From Taibaiella sp. (lineage in GTDB: Bacteria; Bacteroidota; Bacteroidia; Chitinophagales; Chitinophagaceae): DNA of 64,000 bases. This document shows, in pieces, positions 14,380 to 23,061 of this stretch. The first letter of the stretch is position 1. Each line of letters starts with the position of its first letter. The notes beneath the pieces were generated by a model. That model was not told the DNA's origin, did no database searches, and saw nothing but the letters and a program-made list of their open reading frames with translations. The stretch lies in assembly GCA_016786705.1 (NCBI GenBank), contig JAEUVV010000010.1, positions 62,001-126,000 of the forward strand. Reading direction: 5' to 3'. The translations under genes were made by a program, and so were the position numbers.

Positions 14380-14738
14380 CAATCTGTAACTCATCTTTGT
14401 CATAACAGCCATTCCCGATTCCCTCCCGGTCATTGCTCCAGCCTACAAAAAAAGGTCGCTTTCCTTTTATTTATTCAAATAAGTAGTTGTCACTGGAAAT
14501 TAAAGCACCCATAATATTAAAAAATTTAATAATTAAATAAAACCAAGAGAGAATTTTCATTTTCATTTTATACACTAATTAAATGATATACAATAGATAG
14601 CAGCTTTCAAATATTTAAAATAAAATATTATTACATATTAAATAAATTTATTTGATTGATTGCTCTTTTTTATTACTTTTGCCCCCAATTACCCGAATTG
14701 GAAACAATTATTTAACATTAAAAATATAAGAAGAAAAC
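14380..14738 (+). other. AT-rich intergenic region with promoter
   Basis: About 360 bp with no credible coding frame. It is strongly AT-rich from 14510 to 14670. The only signal I can support is the promoter at 14651-14681 for the next gene. Confidence 0.6.
14651..14681 (+). promoter_or_regulatory. Promoter of the lipoprotein/OMP pair
   Basis: TTTG (14651-14654), a 19-nt spacer and TACTTTTG (14674-14681) match the Bacteroidota consensus exactly. The leader to the ATG at 14739 would be about 50 nt. Confidence 0.8.
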
Positions 14739-15278
14739 ATGAAAAAAGTATCAATTTTTGCATTAATCGCTTTAGGTGGTTTATCTATGGGTATGGCCTC
14801 TTGTTCTAAAGAAGATCCTGCTACACCATTAGAAATCAATGCAGAACAAACCGCAACAATCAACGGTAAAATACTAATCAATAAAGACGAAAATACAGCG
14901 ACGCCAAAATGGGCTGCTCCGGCTAACGTACAAATCATCGCTACCGTACCTTATTCTGAATTAAACTCAAGTGCAAGCGGTACTTATGCAATTAAAAACG
15001 TAAGCTATAACGCAACTACCGGTGAATTCTCTATCGTAGCCCCGGTAAGCGCTAACGGTTCTGTAATCACTGTTAAATTCGCTGATTTTAAAGGGGAAGT
15101 TGTCGTACCTACTGTGGTTAACGGCGATCCTTCTACTGAAACAATTAATGTAATCTGGAACAGCAAAACTGCTAACAGCAATAACTTATTACCTGGTGAA
15201 GTTTACAACTTACCTACCTGGGAATTAAACGGTGCCGGTGACTACACGATCGACAACTCTGTTGGTGACGATATCTAA
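14739..15278 (+). CDS. Hypothetical lipoprotein
   Basis: 179 residues. A signal peptide ends in the lipobox MASCSKEDP, with the lipidated Cys at about residue 22. The mature part is small, beta-rich and low in charge (ATINGKILINKDENT, then TYAIKNVSYNATTGEFSI, VITVKFADFKGEVVV). This is like a carboxypeptidase-regulatory or Ig-like sandwich carried on the outer membrane, but no family is assigned. It precedes an outer-membrane barrel gene by 57 bp in the same direction and a terminator follows that gene. The two are probably co-transcribed and may form a surface complex. Confidence 0.8.
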   Translation: MKKVSIFALIALGGLSMGMASCSKEDPATPLEINAEQTATINGKILINKDENTATPKWAAPANVQIIATVPYSELNSSASGTYAIKNVSYNATTGEFSIVAPVSANGSVITVKFADFKGEVVVPTVVNGDPSTETINVIWNSKTANSNNLLPGEVYNLPTWELNGAGDYTIDNSVGDDI

Positions 15279-15335
15279 TCCCTGCCTTTTTAATAATCCC
15301 CAAAAATTGTTTTAAACTTCATTCATAAGTATTAA

Positions 15336-16196
15336 ATGAAAAAATTAGCTATTTTATCAATCGGTGCGGTTTTAGCTACAAGTACTGTAGCAGTTGCTCA
15401 GAATGATTTTGTAAGAAAAACAGGTACGGAAAACAAAGCCGGCCAAACCCTTATCCCTGAAGCGAAAGATTTCGCTATCGGTGTAGACGCTTCTCCTATG
15501 TTGCGTTATTTAGGCAATATCTTCAACAGCTCCGGCAACAACGCCCCTGAATTCAGCGGTTTCCAGGGTGCCCTATACGGTAAGTATTTCTTAACCGATA
15601 AAAGTGCCATCAGGGTAAGATTAAACCTGAACCTGAGAAACAGCCAGGAATCTGAAACTGTCCGGGACGATCAACGTGTAGCTGCTGATCCTTTAGATGT
15701 AAACGCGTCTACTGTGGATTACAGAACTACCAATTCTTCTACTTTTGACCTGAGATTAGGCTATGAAATGCGTCGCGGTTACGGTCGCTTACAGGGTTTC
15801 TGGGGTGGAGAAGTTTTGATAGGACGTCAAAGATCAAAAGTTGACTACGACTATGGTAATGCAATGACTTCTTTAAACCAAAGCCCGAGCGCTGCCTGGG
15901 GTAGCGGTACGGTTCGCCCGGTAGCTGAAGTTTCCGGTACTAACATCAGGTTCGGCTTAGGCGGTTTCGCGGGTGTCGAATACTTCTTCGCGCCTAAAAT
16001 CGCTATCGGTGGTGAATTAGGCCTGGCCTTCTACTCTAACGGTAATGTAAACTTTGGCGAAGGCACTACTGAAAGCTTTAATACCGCTACTAATTCTGTA
16101 CAGACTGAAACCAGCAGGTTAGGTCGCGCTGCAGCAAGAGCTACCGGTTTACAAACAGTGACTACAGGAAACATCTTCCTGGCTTTCCACTTCTAA
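15336..16196 (+). CDS. Outer-membrane beta-barrel protein
   Basis: 286 residues. A signal peptide (MKKLAILSIGAVLATSTVAVAQ) is followed by alternating amphipathic strands typical of an 8-12-strand barrel: FQGALYGKYFLTDKSAIRVRL, FDLRLGYEMRRGYGRLQGFWG, IAIGGELGLAFYSNG. The protein ends in IFLAFHF, a terminal aromatic of the kind the BAM complex recognises. It follows the lipoprotein at 14739 and is closed by a strong terminator. Ligand or partner is not evident; porin, adhesin or scaffold roles all remain possible. Confidence 0.8.
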   Translation: MKKLAILSIGAVLATSTVAVAQNDFVRKTGTENKAGQTLIPEAKDFAIGVDASPMLRYLGNIFNSSGNNAPEFSGFQGALYGKYFLTDKSAIRVRLNLNLRNSQESETVRDDQRVAADPLDVNASTVDYRTTNSSTFDLRLGYEMRRGYGRLQGFWGGEVLIGRQRSKVDYDYGNAMTSLNQSPSAAWGSGTVRPVAEVSGTNIRFGLGGFAGVEYFFAPKIAIGGELGLAFYSNGNVNFGEGTTESFNTATNSVQTETSRLGRAAARATGLQTVTTGNIFLAFHF

Positions 16197-16223
16197 TATT
16201 ACCAGGTACTTACCTGCTTTACC

Positions 16224-16254
16224 GGAGGAGCTGCGCATGCAGCTCCTCCTTTTA
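16224..16254 (+). terminator. Intrinsic terminator
   Basis: An 11-bp perfect stem (GGAGGAGCTGC at 16224-16234, complement at 16239-16249) with a GCAT loop is followed by TTTTAATTT. It ends the lipoprotein/OMP transcript. Confidence 0.9.
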
Positions 16255-16304
16255 ATTTATAACTGGCAGGCCAAATTATTCTGGCATTTTCAACATAGAT
16301 AAAT

Positions 16305-16312
16305 TAACTTTG
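16305..16312 (+). promoter_or_regulatory. -7 element of ubiE, close to the start codon
   Basis: TAACTTTG matches TAnnTTTG and ends only 6 nt before the ubiE ATG at 16319. The -33 side is weak (CTGG about 20 nt upstream). If used, the mRNA would be leaderless or nearly so. Confidence 0.5.
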
Positions 16313-16318
16313 CTCCTT

Positions 16319-17056
16319 ATGAATACAGCAAAGAAGATAGTAGTTCCCCTACCCGACTCCGGCCTCAATAAGAAAGAACAGGTAGCCGGAATGTTTGACC
16401 GGATTGCAGGAAAATATGATTTTCTAAATCATTTACTATCCATGGGCATTGATAAAGGCTGGCGCAAAAAAGCGATCCGGTCCCTGGCCCCCATTCAACC
16501 CAAACAGGTGCTGGACGTGGCTACCGGTACGGGCGACTTTGCCATTGCCTGCCTGAAGCTTAACCCCGACCTGGTAACCGGTGTGGATATTTCGGAGGGC
16601 ATGCTGGAAGTGGGCAGGAAAAAAATGGCCGACAAGCAGTTGACCGATAAAATAAAATTACAATACGGGGACAGTGAAGACCTGCCTTTCGCAGATGATC
16701 ATTTTGATGCCATCACCTGCGCTTATGGCGTAAGGAATTTTGAAAACCTGGAAGCGGGCCTTACCCAGATGTGCCGCGTGATGCGTCCCGGTGGCAGGCT
16801 GGCCATCCTGGAATTCTCGCACCCGCAAAAGTTCCCTTTCCGCCAGTTGTATAAATTCTATTTCAAAAATATACTGCCGACAATTGGTAAAATGGTATCT
16901 AAAGATGCGACGGCCTATACTTACCTGCCGGCCAGTGTTGCGGCCTTCCCCGAAGGAAAGGAATTTGTGAAGATCCTGGAAAAGTGTGGCTTCAAAAAAG
17001 CCAATGCCCGCCCGCTCACCATGGGCATCACGACTTTATATACTGCCGAAAAGTAA
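16319..17056 (+). CDS. ubiE: Demethylmenaquinone/ubiquinone methyltransferase
   Basis: 245 residues from the ATG at 16319; a TTG at 16310 is in frame but lies in the -7 promoter element. It uses S-adenosylmethionine to methylate demethylmenaquinone to menaquinone. Visible motifs: FDRIAGKYDFLNHLLSMG at the N-terminus, SAM motif I VLDVATGTGDFA, acidic loop VTGVDISEGML, and DAITCAYGVRNF plus MRPGGRLAILEFSHP, which are UbiE/COQ5 signatures. In Bacteroidota it sits next to porT, as here (60 bp gap). Confidence 0.95.
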   Translation: MNTAKKIVVPLPDSGLNKKEQVAGMFDRIAGKYDFLNHLLSMGIDKGWRKKAIRSLAPIQPKQVLDVATGTGDFAIACLKLNPDLVTGVDISEGMLEVGRKKMADKQLTDKIKLQYGDSEDLPFADDHFDAITCAYGVRNFENLEAGLTQMCRVMRPGGRLAILEFSHPQKFPFRQLYKFYFKNILPTIGKMVSKDATAYTYLPASVAAFPEGKEFVKILEKCGFKKANARPLTMGITTLYTAEK

Positions 17057-17116
17057 TGGGCGAATACGATTAAAACCTTTATTTTCGTTTCTATCAAAGA
17101 AAAACCAGAATCATTA

Positions 17117-17833
17117 ATGAATAGCGGAAGCCAGTTTTACCTTAAGTGGGCCACCATATTACTCTGCTTTATCTCTGTGAGCAATGCTGCATTTGCCCGG
17201 AGAGACGGGGTGATGAATATGGAAGACCACGACCAGAAAAGATATTATTTCGGACTATCGTTCGGAATGAACACTTCGGCCTTCAAGATCCGGCCCAGCG
17301 CCGCATTTACCATGGATGATTCTATAAAGTCTATACAACCCGGCTGGGGGCCCGGTTTTCACATCGGCCTTATGGGAAGTTTAAGGCTCTCTAACTTCAT
17401 AGACCTGCGTTTTGTCCCTAAAATAGCCTTTGCTGAAAAAAGGCTGACCGCTACTATGCGCAGCAATACCGAGGAAGGCAATACTATAGAATCTATTTAC
17501 ACCCAATTACCCCTGCAGCTGAAATTCAAAAGCGACCGGCTGCAAAATTTCCGGTTCTACGGGCTGCTGGGCGGCAGGTTTGACTATGACCTCGCTTCCA
17601 ATGCGCGCTCCAGGAGGTCTAATGAGCTGATCCGGGTAAAACCTATTGATATTTCTGCCGAGGTGGGTTTCGGCCTGGAATTTTACTATCCTAACTTTAT
17701 GATCGCGCCGGAAATTAAGATCAGCCAGGGATTCCTGAATACACACTTCCCGGACAATACGATCTATTTATCCAATATGGTAGACCGGATGAATACCCGC
17801 ATGGTCACTTTCTCTATACAGATCCAGGGATAG
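17117..17833 (+). CDS. porT: PorT-family outer-membrane protein of type IX secretion
   Basis: 238 residues. A signal peptide (about 1-28, ending SNAAFA) precedes a barrel-like sequence: YYFGLSFGMNTSAFKI, PGFHIGLMGSLRLSNFIDLR, YTQLPLQLKFKSDRLQNFRFY, AEVGFGLEFYYPNFMIAPE, ending in VTFSIQIQG. PorT is needed for secretion of T9SS cargo in gliding and periodontal Bacteroidota. The assignment rests on the strand pattern plus the conserved ubiE-porT neighbourhood. Several T9SS cargo proteins with sorting domains are encoded elsewhere in this window. Confidence 0.85.
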   Translation: MNSGSQFYLKWATILLCFISVSNAAFARRDGVMNMEDHDQKRYYFGLSFGMNTSAFKIRPSAAFTMDDSIKSIQPGWGPGFHIGLMGSLRLSNFIDLRFVPKIAFAEKRLTATMRSNTEEGNTIESIYTQLPLQLKFKSDRLQNFRFYGLLGGRFDYDLASNARSRRSNELIRVKPIDISAEVGFGLEFYYPNFMIAPEIKISQGFLNTHFPDNTIYLSNMVDRMNTRMVTFSIQIQG

Positions 17834-17834
17834 A

Positions 17835-17866
17835 TTTGCCCGGTTTAGCGGGGAGTCTTACATTTG
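17835..17866 (+). promoter_or_regulatory. Promoter of lgt
   Basis: TTTG (17835-17838), a 20-nt spacer and TACATTTG (17859-17866) match the Bacteroidota consensus. The start codon is at 17910, so the leader is about 40 nt. The promoter begins just past the porT stop. Confidence 0.7.
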
Positions 17867-17909
17867 TAACCTCTTTGTTTCATTTCAAGCCATAAAAGCT
17901 TAAAACATT

Positions 17910-18971
17910 ATGTATCCAAATCTAGGTTTTTTCTTTGAGCATACTTTAGGGCTCGATATACCTTTCCTGAAATATGCGCAGACATTCGGCTTCTTTGTCG
18001 CTCTGGCCTTCCTGGCCGGCGCCTGGGTCATCAGCAAGGAGCTTAAGAGAAAAGCAGCCCTAGGCCTGGTAAAACCGCAAATCAAAACGGATAAAAAAAC
18101 CGGGAAAAAGGTGGAGCTTTACCCGCACCAAAGGGTAGCCGACATTATTTTTGTTGCCGCAATAGCAGGATTTGCCGGTGCCAAGATCTTTAATGCTTTG
18201 GAAACCTGGGACCAGTTCGTACAAGATCCTATCGGCAGCTTATTTTCAAGAAGCGGGCTTACCTTCTATGGCGGGCTGATTATGGCGACAGCAGCGCTCT
18301 ACTTTTTCGCCAGAAAGATCAACCTGAGCTTTAAACAATTATGCGATGCGGCAGCGCCGGCGCTCATTCTGGCTTATGGTATCGGCCGGCTGGGCTGTCA
18401 TTTTTCAGGAGACGGCGACTGGGGCGTATACAATAGTGCTTATGTAACCCAGGCTGATGGCACATTGGTCAGCGCTACGATGGAAGACTTTAATAATACG
18501 GTGAAACTTCATGGCGCTGATATGGACCATTTTGACGGTAAAGTGCCTAATATTTACTACCCGGCCAATGGGCTTCCAAGATGGATGGTAGCGATGAACT
18601 ACGCGCATAATGTCAATAATGAAGGGATAGCGATCAACGGAGAAAAGAAAGAGTATAATTTCGTATTACCGGCAGCCGTATTTCCTACCTCAGTTTGGGA
18701 ATTTGCCGCCTGCGTCTTAATCATCTTCCCGATACTGATGGGACTTAGAAAGAGATTACACCGGCCTTTGCAACTGTTCGGTGTTTACCTGATCTTTAAC
18801 GGCCTGGAACGTTTCTTAGTGGAAAAAATCCGGGTGAATACAAGAATAGAATGGATGGGATCTTTACAACCCACACAGGCCGAGGTGATTTCCACCTGCC
18901 TGATTATTGCCGGGGCTATTCTATTATTCCGGACCAGCAAAAAAACAACAGAAGGTCAAGTAGCCAATTAA
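17910..18971 (+). CDS. lgt: Prolipoprotein diacylglyceryl transferase
   Basis: 353 residues, longer than the roughly 290 of E. coli Lgt because of a large periplasmic insertion (about 180-235) common in Bacteroidota. Lgt transfers diacylglycerol from phosphatidylglycerol to the lipobox Cys of lipoproteins. Motifs: LTFYGGLIMA (the YGG helix), AYGIGRLGCHFSGDGDWG (Lgt signature with the conserved Arg), and FNGLERFLVEKIRVN near the C-terminus. At least six hydrophobic helices are visible. Its clients in this window include the lipoproteins at 14739, 19696, 20283 and 54747. Confidence 0.93.
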   Translation: MYPNLGFFFEHTLGLDIPFLKYAQTFGFFVALAFLAGAWVISKELKRKAALGLVKPQIKTDKKTGKKVELYPHQRVADIIFVAAIAGFAGAKIFNALETWDQFVQDPIGSLFSRSGLTFYGGLIMATAALYFFARKINLSFKQLCDAAAPALILAYGIGRLGCHFSGDGDWGVYNSAYVTQADGTLVSATMEDFNNTVKLHGADMDHFDGKVPNIYYPANGLPRWMVAMNYAHNVNNEGIAINGEKKEYNFVLPAAVFPTSVWEFAACVLIIFPILMGLRKRLHRPLQLFGVYLIFNGLERFLVEKIRVNTRIEWMGSLQPTQAEVISTCLIIAGAILLFRTSKKTTEGQVAN

Positions 18972-18984
18972 TATTTGTCCCCCA

Positions 18985-19024
18985 ACATAAAAAACGCATG
19001 AATAACTTCATGCGTTTTTTATGT
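18985..19024. terminator. Bidirectional terminator between lgt and the lipoprotein genes
   Basis: An 18-bp perfect inverted repeat (18985-19002 and 19007-19024) has a TAAC loop. The ACGCATGAA core is flanked by A6 and T6 tracts, so it works in both directions between convergent genes. Confidence 0.9.
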
Positions 19025-19037
19025 CCGGTCATTTATC

Positions 19038-19570
19038 TTACTTACAGAAGTCCAGCTTTTCCTGGGTAGGCAAGTAGATCTGCGGTTGGCTTGGTTCAAC
19101 CTGGTCGGCAAAAAGTAAAGTGTTTATATCAACAGGTGCGTTTTGTGCTAAACAGTAATAAACATAAATGTAGTTACACTGTTCCATCACATTACCTGCA
19201 GTACTTGTCGCTTTCACCCATGCCATATATCTGATGATACCTGTTGGAGCATCATTCACCGGTTCCCAACTCTCATTTAACTGGTCACTAGCGAACAAAA
19301 TATTACCGGCAGCATCAATTACCTTCATTTCAAGGCTGCCGAGATTATTGAATACAGGTCTCCAGCTATCATTCAATCCATCTCCATTAGGGGTAAACGC
19401 ATTAGGTACAACGATAAAGGCACTATCTGTCTCCGGCAATGTTACATTCGCAACCGGGCAAAAATCATTGGGGTAATCATGCTTGGGTCTTTTTCCCGGC
19501 AAGCGCCAAGAGAAAATATTATGAGTATAATACCGCTATATAAAGCTGATCTGGTTTGCATTTCTGTCAT
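19038..19570 (-). pseudogene. CHU_C-like lipoprotein, frameshifted copy of the 19696 gene
   Basis: The lipoprotein signal peptide starts at 19570 (MTEMQTRSALYSG...) or at the ATG 19561 and runs to a lipobox LGACREK. The rest of the protein lies in another frame from about 19495 (KRPKHDYPNDFCPV, then PNAFTPNGDGLNDSW, VKATSTAGNVMEQC, ending LPTQEKLDFCK). The switch falls in a run of five A on the coding strand; six A would restore ACREKRPKHDY, which matches ACREKRFKDL of the paralogue just upstream. The conserved part is a gliding-motility C-terminal (CHU_C/T9SS type B-like) fold with FTPNGDGLND. Function unknown; surface-anchored by inference. It is either inactivated or affected by a sequencing error. 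Confidence 0.7.
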
Positions 19571-19621
19571 ACTAAAAGGTTATCTACCTTTTAGACGCCA
19601 CTATGCTACCAAAGCTTAGCT

Positions 19622-19660
19622 AATCCAATGCACGGGTAATAAAAAGCAGTATTTTCATAC
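19622..19660 (-). pseudogene. Remnant of the 3' end of an NlpC/P60 gene
   Basis: On the minus strand this stretch reads ILLFITRALD then TAG, against RMLFITRVLD then TAG at the 3' end of the intact NlpC/P60 gene at 20283. The following intergenic bases are also similar. It marks the left edge of a tandem duplication that copied the end of that gene together with the lipoprotein gene. Confidence 0.7.
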
Positions 19661-19695
19661 TATAATAAATTCCCTTCAAAACCCTCTAATTGATC

Positions 19696-20226
19696 TTACT
19701 TACAGAAATTCAGCTTTTCCCGGGTAGGCAGATAATAATTATCCGGAAAACTCATATCGATCTGGTCAACGAATAGCAACTGGTTATTTCCTACAGGTGC
19801 TTTTGGCGGAGTACAGTAATAAGCATACAGAGTCACACAAGTATCCATAACATTGCCTGAGCTACTGGTTGCCTTTACCCGCGCCACATATTGGGTCATC
19901 CCTTTCTTCAAGTCATCTGTAGGCGCCCAACCATCGAACATTCCCGTACTTGTAAATAGTATCTTGCCTGACAAGTCAATAATTTTAAATTCCACTGCAG
20001 TGACATGCCTGTTGAAAAATGGAAACCATAGATCATTGATACCATCCCCATTAGGTGAGAATGCATTAGCAAACCGGACTTCAGCAGTATCTGTTTCGGG
20101 AAATCCTGAAGCCGTGACAGGACAATGTTCTGCCGTCAAATCTTTGAAACGTTTTTCTCTGCAGGCAATAGTGGTAGCCGCAATAAACAGTATGCTGCCA
20201 TAGAGGGCAATTTTAGATTTCATCAT
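19696..20226 (-). CDS. CHU_C-like surface lipoprotein
   Basis: 176 residues. The signal peptide ends in the lipobox TIACREKRF, so the mature protein is lipidated. The body is one gliding-motility C-terminal-like domain: EVRFANAFSPNGDGINDLWFP, VEFKIIDLSGKILF, YVARVKATSSSGNVMDTC, ending LPTREKLNFCK. Conserved Cys in HCPVTAS, VMDTC, AYYCTPP and NFCK could make two disulfides. The fold is normally a C-terminal T9SS type B module; here it is the whole mature protein. It is an intact paralogue of the frameshifted copy downstream. No partner is known. Confidence 0.75.
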   Translation of the reverse strand: MMKSKIALYGSILFIAATTIACREKRFKDLTAEHCPVTASGFPETDTAEVRFANAFSPNGDGINDLWFPFFNRHVTAVEFKIIDLSGKILFTSTGMFDGWAPTDDLKKGMTQYVARVKATSSSGNVMDTCVTLYAYYCTPPKAPVGNNQLLFVDQIDMSFPDNYYLPTREKLNFCK

Positions 20227-20282
20227 AAATTAAGTTTAAAAGATTATACTTTTTTAGCGCTATTCATACCACATAAGTTTAC

Positions 20283-20822
20283 CTAATCCAGTACACGGGT
20301 GATAAAGAGCATTCTTGATAAATGTATCCCGCTCAGCTCGCTTTCCATTACCTTACCGGATGTTTTACCGGAAGCCGCATGCAGGAACATTACTTTATCT
20401 TTCTCCACATCTGAAACAATACCGATGTGGCCGATCTTTGATTTATCATCATATAAAGAAAAAAGGATGAGGTCGCCCGGCCGGATCTTATAGAGGCTGA
20501 TCCTTTTACCATAATTTACATAATCGCGGGTCACCCGGGGCACATTCACATTAAATTTATTGTATACATATTTTACATAACCGGAGCAGTCAAAACCCTC
20601 TTTGGGCGTATTGCCTCCATAACGGTAAGGAACGCCGATAAAGGTACGCGCATACCGGACGATTGTCTTGCGCTCTTGTTCACTACCACCGGCAGTACCA
20701 TTCTTATTATTGTTTACAACTTTTGTGCCAACAGCTTTGTTATGGGCTGCCTTTTTGGCGCCCGAGCAGGAGTAAAGCCCCGCACTCAATAATAAACCGA
20801 CAAGTATTAACTTGAAATTCAT
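20283..20822 (-). CDS. NlpC/P60-family lipoprotein (cell-wall endopeptidase)
   Basis: 179 residues from the ATG at 20820-20822. An earlier in-frame ATG would overlap the upstream gene. The lipobox is GLYSCSGAK. After an Asn/Lys-rich linker, the NlpC/P60 domain (about 50-179) shows the catalytic Cys in EGFDCSGYVKYVY, the His in IGHIGIVSD and a third polar residue in MFLHAAS. The family cleaves D-Glu-meso-DAP bonds in peptidoglycan stem peptides, here probably from the inner face of the outer membrane. Its start lies 2 bp beyond the upstream gene's stop, suggesting translational coupling. Confidence 0.9.
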   Translation of the reverse strand: MNFKLILVGLLLSAGLYSCSGAKKAAHNKAVGTKVVNNNKNGTAGGSEQERKTIVRYARTFIGVPYRYGGNTPKEGFDCSGYVKYVYNKFNVNVPRVTRDYVNYGKRISLYKIRPGDLILFSLYDDKSKIGHIGIVSDVEKDKVMFLHAASGKTSGKVMESELSGIHLSRMLFITRVLD

Positions 20823-20824
20823 AA

Positions 20825-21430
20825 CTATATTTTTGGTACCGACCAGTTTTTCCATTTGGACCAGATCCTTACCCCTACAGTAACCAGTACGGCAACGATC
20901 ATGCTCACATCATCATTCAACACCATATTTAAGATCAGGTATACCAGGCCGCCTATTGCGCAGACGGTAGCATACATTTCGCCGTTTTTCAAGAGCTCGG
21001 GCTCGCGGTTACTGATAATATCCGCCAGCAGACCGCCAAATGTAGCGGTCATAACACCCAGTAATAAAGCAAAAGGTTTGTTGGCGCCATACATCAGGCT
21101 ACGCTCGATGCCCCCTATCGTGAACATGCCCAGGCCTATAGCGTCGGTGATGAAAATGCCTTTGCGCACTTTCTCCAGGTTACTTTTGGTCAGGAATATG
21201 ATAAAGGTAGCGATCAAAACCAGGATTATCGACAGATTATTGTTGATCCAGTTTACCGGCTTTACGCCTAAAAGCACATCCCGCACCGTTCCGCCGCCAT
21301 AAGCAGTCACAAAAGCGAGCACCAGCCCGCCGAGAATATCCATCTCATGGGCACGGGCTTTCAGGGAACCCGTCATCGCGAATACAAAAATACCGATATA
21401 AATAATAATGTCCGCAATTGTTGTTTCCAT
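20825..21430 (-). CDS. Trimeric intracellular cation channel family protein (UPF0126/YadS-like)
   Basis: 201 residues with about seven hydrophobic helices. The two-fold repeated family motif is seen as FAMTGSLKARAHEMDILGG with GGGTVRDVLLG in the first half, and DAIGLGMFTIGG with FGGLLADIISNREP in the second half. Bacterial members of this family are TRIC-type cation channels; ion selectivity here is unknown. The gene is followed at once by the NlpC/P60 gene and is divergent from pyrF. Confidence 0.9.
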   Translation of the reverse strand: METTIADIIIYIGIFVFAMTGSLKARAHEMDILGGLVLAFVTAYGGGTVRDVLLGVKPVNWINNNLSIILVLIATFIIFLTKSNLEKVRKGIFITDAIGLGMFTIGGIERSLMYGANKPFALLLGVMTATFGGLLADIISNREPELLKNGEMYATVCAIGGLVYLILNMVLNDDVSMIVAVLVTVGVRIWSKWKNWSVPKI

Positions 21431-21527
21431 TACCCGAAGCTGCTTTGGGCAAAGCTAAAAACAAAATTGAACAATACAATTCCTTTGAGAATCTATTTGT
21501 AATTTCGCGTTCAGAAAAGATACAATT

Positions 21528-22346
21528 ATGACAAGAGCGCAAATCATTGATGCCATAAAAGAGAAAGAGAGCTTTTTATGCGTTGGCCTGGACACGGATA
21601 TCACTAAGATCCCGGCTCATTTACGGGATACAGAAGATCCTGTTTTTGCATTCAACAAAGCCATCATTGATGCGACAAAGGAGTATACCGTTTCTTACAA
21701 AATCAATACAGCATTTTACGAGGCGATGGGCATTCCTGGCTGGCAAAGCTTAGCCAAAACGCTGGCTTACATTCCTGAAAACATCTTCACCATAGCAGAT
21801 GCCAAGCGTGGGGATATCGGCAATACCGCGGATCAATATGCCAAAACGTTCTACGAAACCTATCCTTTTGATAGTGTTACTGTGGCGCCCTATATGGGAA
21901 AAGACAGTGTAGCGCCTTTTATGCAACACAAAAATAAGTTTGCCATAGTATTGGGCCTGACCTCTAACCCGGGCAGTGCTGATTTCCAACAACAAGCTTT
22001 TAAAGACGGTTTACTGTATGAATCGGTTTTAAGTACGGTGGCTTCCTGGGGTAATGTCGATAATACAATGTTTGTCATCGGTGCGACAAGAATCGAATTC
22101 TTAGAGAATGTCCGCCGGATCATTCCCGATCATTTCTTACTGGTTCCGGGCGTAGGCGCCCAGGGTGGTGATTTGAAAACGGTAGCGGAAACCGCTATGA
22201 ATAAAGACTGCAGCCTGCTGGTGAATGTATCCCGTGCGGTCATCTACGCGAGTTCGGGAGAAGATTTTGCAACAGCGGCAGGAGCGGCTGCACACCATTA
22301 TCAACAAGAAATGTCCGCATTGTTAAAAGCTCAAAGTATTATTTAA
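21528..22346 (+). CDS. pyrF: Orotidine-5'-phosphate decarboxylase
   Basis: 272 residues, type 2 (longer) form. It catalyses the last step of UMP synthesis. Visible: [14 protein letters not shown] at the N-terminus, [10 protein letters not shown], and the catalytic lysine motif [19 protein letters not shown]. The C-terminal [12 protein letters not shown] is the phosphate-binding Gly loop. The stop overlaps the trmD start by one base (TAATG), indicating translational coupling. Confidence 0.96.
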   Translation: MTRAQIIDAIKEKESFLCVGLDTDITKIPAHLRDTEDPVFAFNKAIIDATKEYTVSYKINTAFYEAMGIPGWQSLAKTLAYIPENIFTIADAKRGDIGNTADQYAKTFYETYPFDSVTVAPYMGKDSVAPFMQHKNKFAIVLGLTSNPGSADFQQQAFKDGLLYESVLSTVASWGNVDNTMFVIGATRIEFLENVRRIIPDHFLLVPGVGAQGGDLKTVAETAMNKDCSLLVNVSRAVIYASSGEDFATAAGAAAHHYQQEMSALLKAQSII

Positions 22347-23023
22347 TGCGTATAGATATCATATCGGTTGTACCGGGTTTATTAGAAAGTCCTTTTGCGC
22401 ATTCTATTATGAAAAGAGCGCAGGACAAAGGCCTGTTGCAGGTGGAAGTACATAATTTGAGGACCTATACTCCTTATAAACAAGGCCAGGTAGACGACTA
22501 CCAGTTTGGCGGCGGCGCCGGTATGGTCATCATGCCCGAACCGCTGGCTATCCTCATCGACAAATTGAAAAGTGAAAGGGAATATGCCGAGATCATTTTC
22601 ATGACCCCGGACGGGATTACCTTTAACCAACCTATTGCCAACCGGCTTTCGCTGGGCGGCGACCTGATCATTATCTGCGGGCACTACAAAGGTATTGACC
22701 AACGTATAAGGGATACTTACATCACGATGGAACTATCTATAGGCGATTATGTACTGAGTGGCGGTGAATTAGCCGCTGCAGTGGTTGTAGATGCTATCGG
22801 CCGCCTGATCCCGGGCGTACTTAATGATGAAACCTCGGCCTTAACGGATTCTTTCCAGGATAATTTGCTGGCGCCGCCAGTCTATACCCGGCCGGCAGAA
22901 TTCCGGGGACTCAAAGTACCTGCAGAGCTGATGAGCGGCAACCATAAACTGATCGAAGAATGGCGCTACCAACAGGCGCTGGAAAGGACCAAAGCACGCA
23001 GGCCGGACCTATTGGAAGACTAA
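22346..23023 (+). CDS. trmD: tRNA (guanine-N1)-methyltransferase
   Basis: 225 residues. It methylates G37 of tRNAs reading CNN codons. The SPOUT knot is visible as [28 protein letters not shown] and [23 protein letters not shown]. The C-terminal domain has [14 protein letters not shown] and the catalytic-region [13 protein letters not shown]. It is coupled to pyrF by a one-base overlap. In many bacteria trmD sits with rpsP/rimM/rplS; here it does not. Confidence 0.96.
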   Translation: MRIDIISVVPGLLESPFAHSIMKRAQDKGLLQVEVHNLRTYTPYKQGQVDDYQFGGGAGMVIMPEPLAILIDKLKSEREYAEIIFMTPDGITFNQPIANRLSLGGDLIIICGHYKGIDQRIRDTYITMELSIGDYVLSGGELAAAVVVDAIGRLIPGVLNDETSALTDSFQDNLLAPPVYTRPAEFRGLKVPAELMSGNHKLIEEWRYQQALERTKARRPDLLED

Positions 23024-23061
23024 ATTATTCCTTTTTGTAACTATCACACAAATTACAGGCA

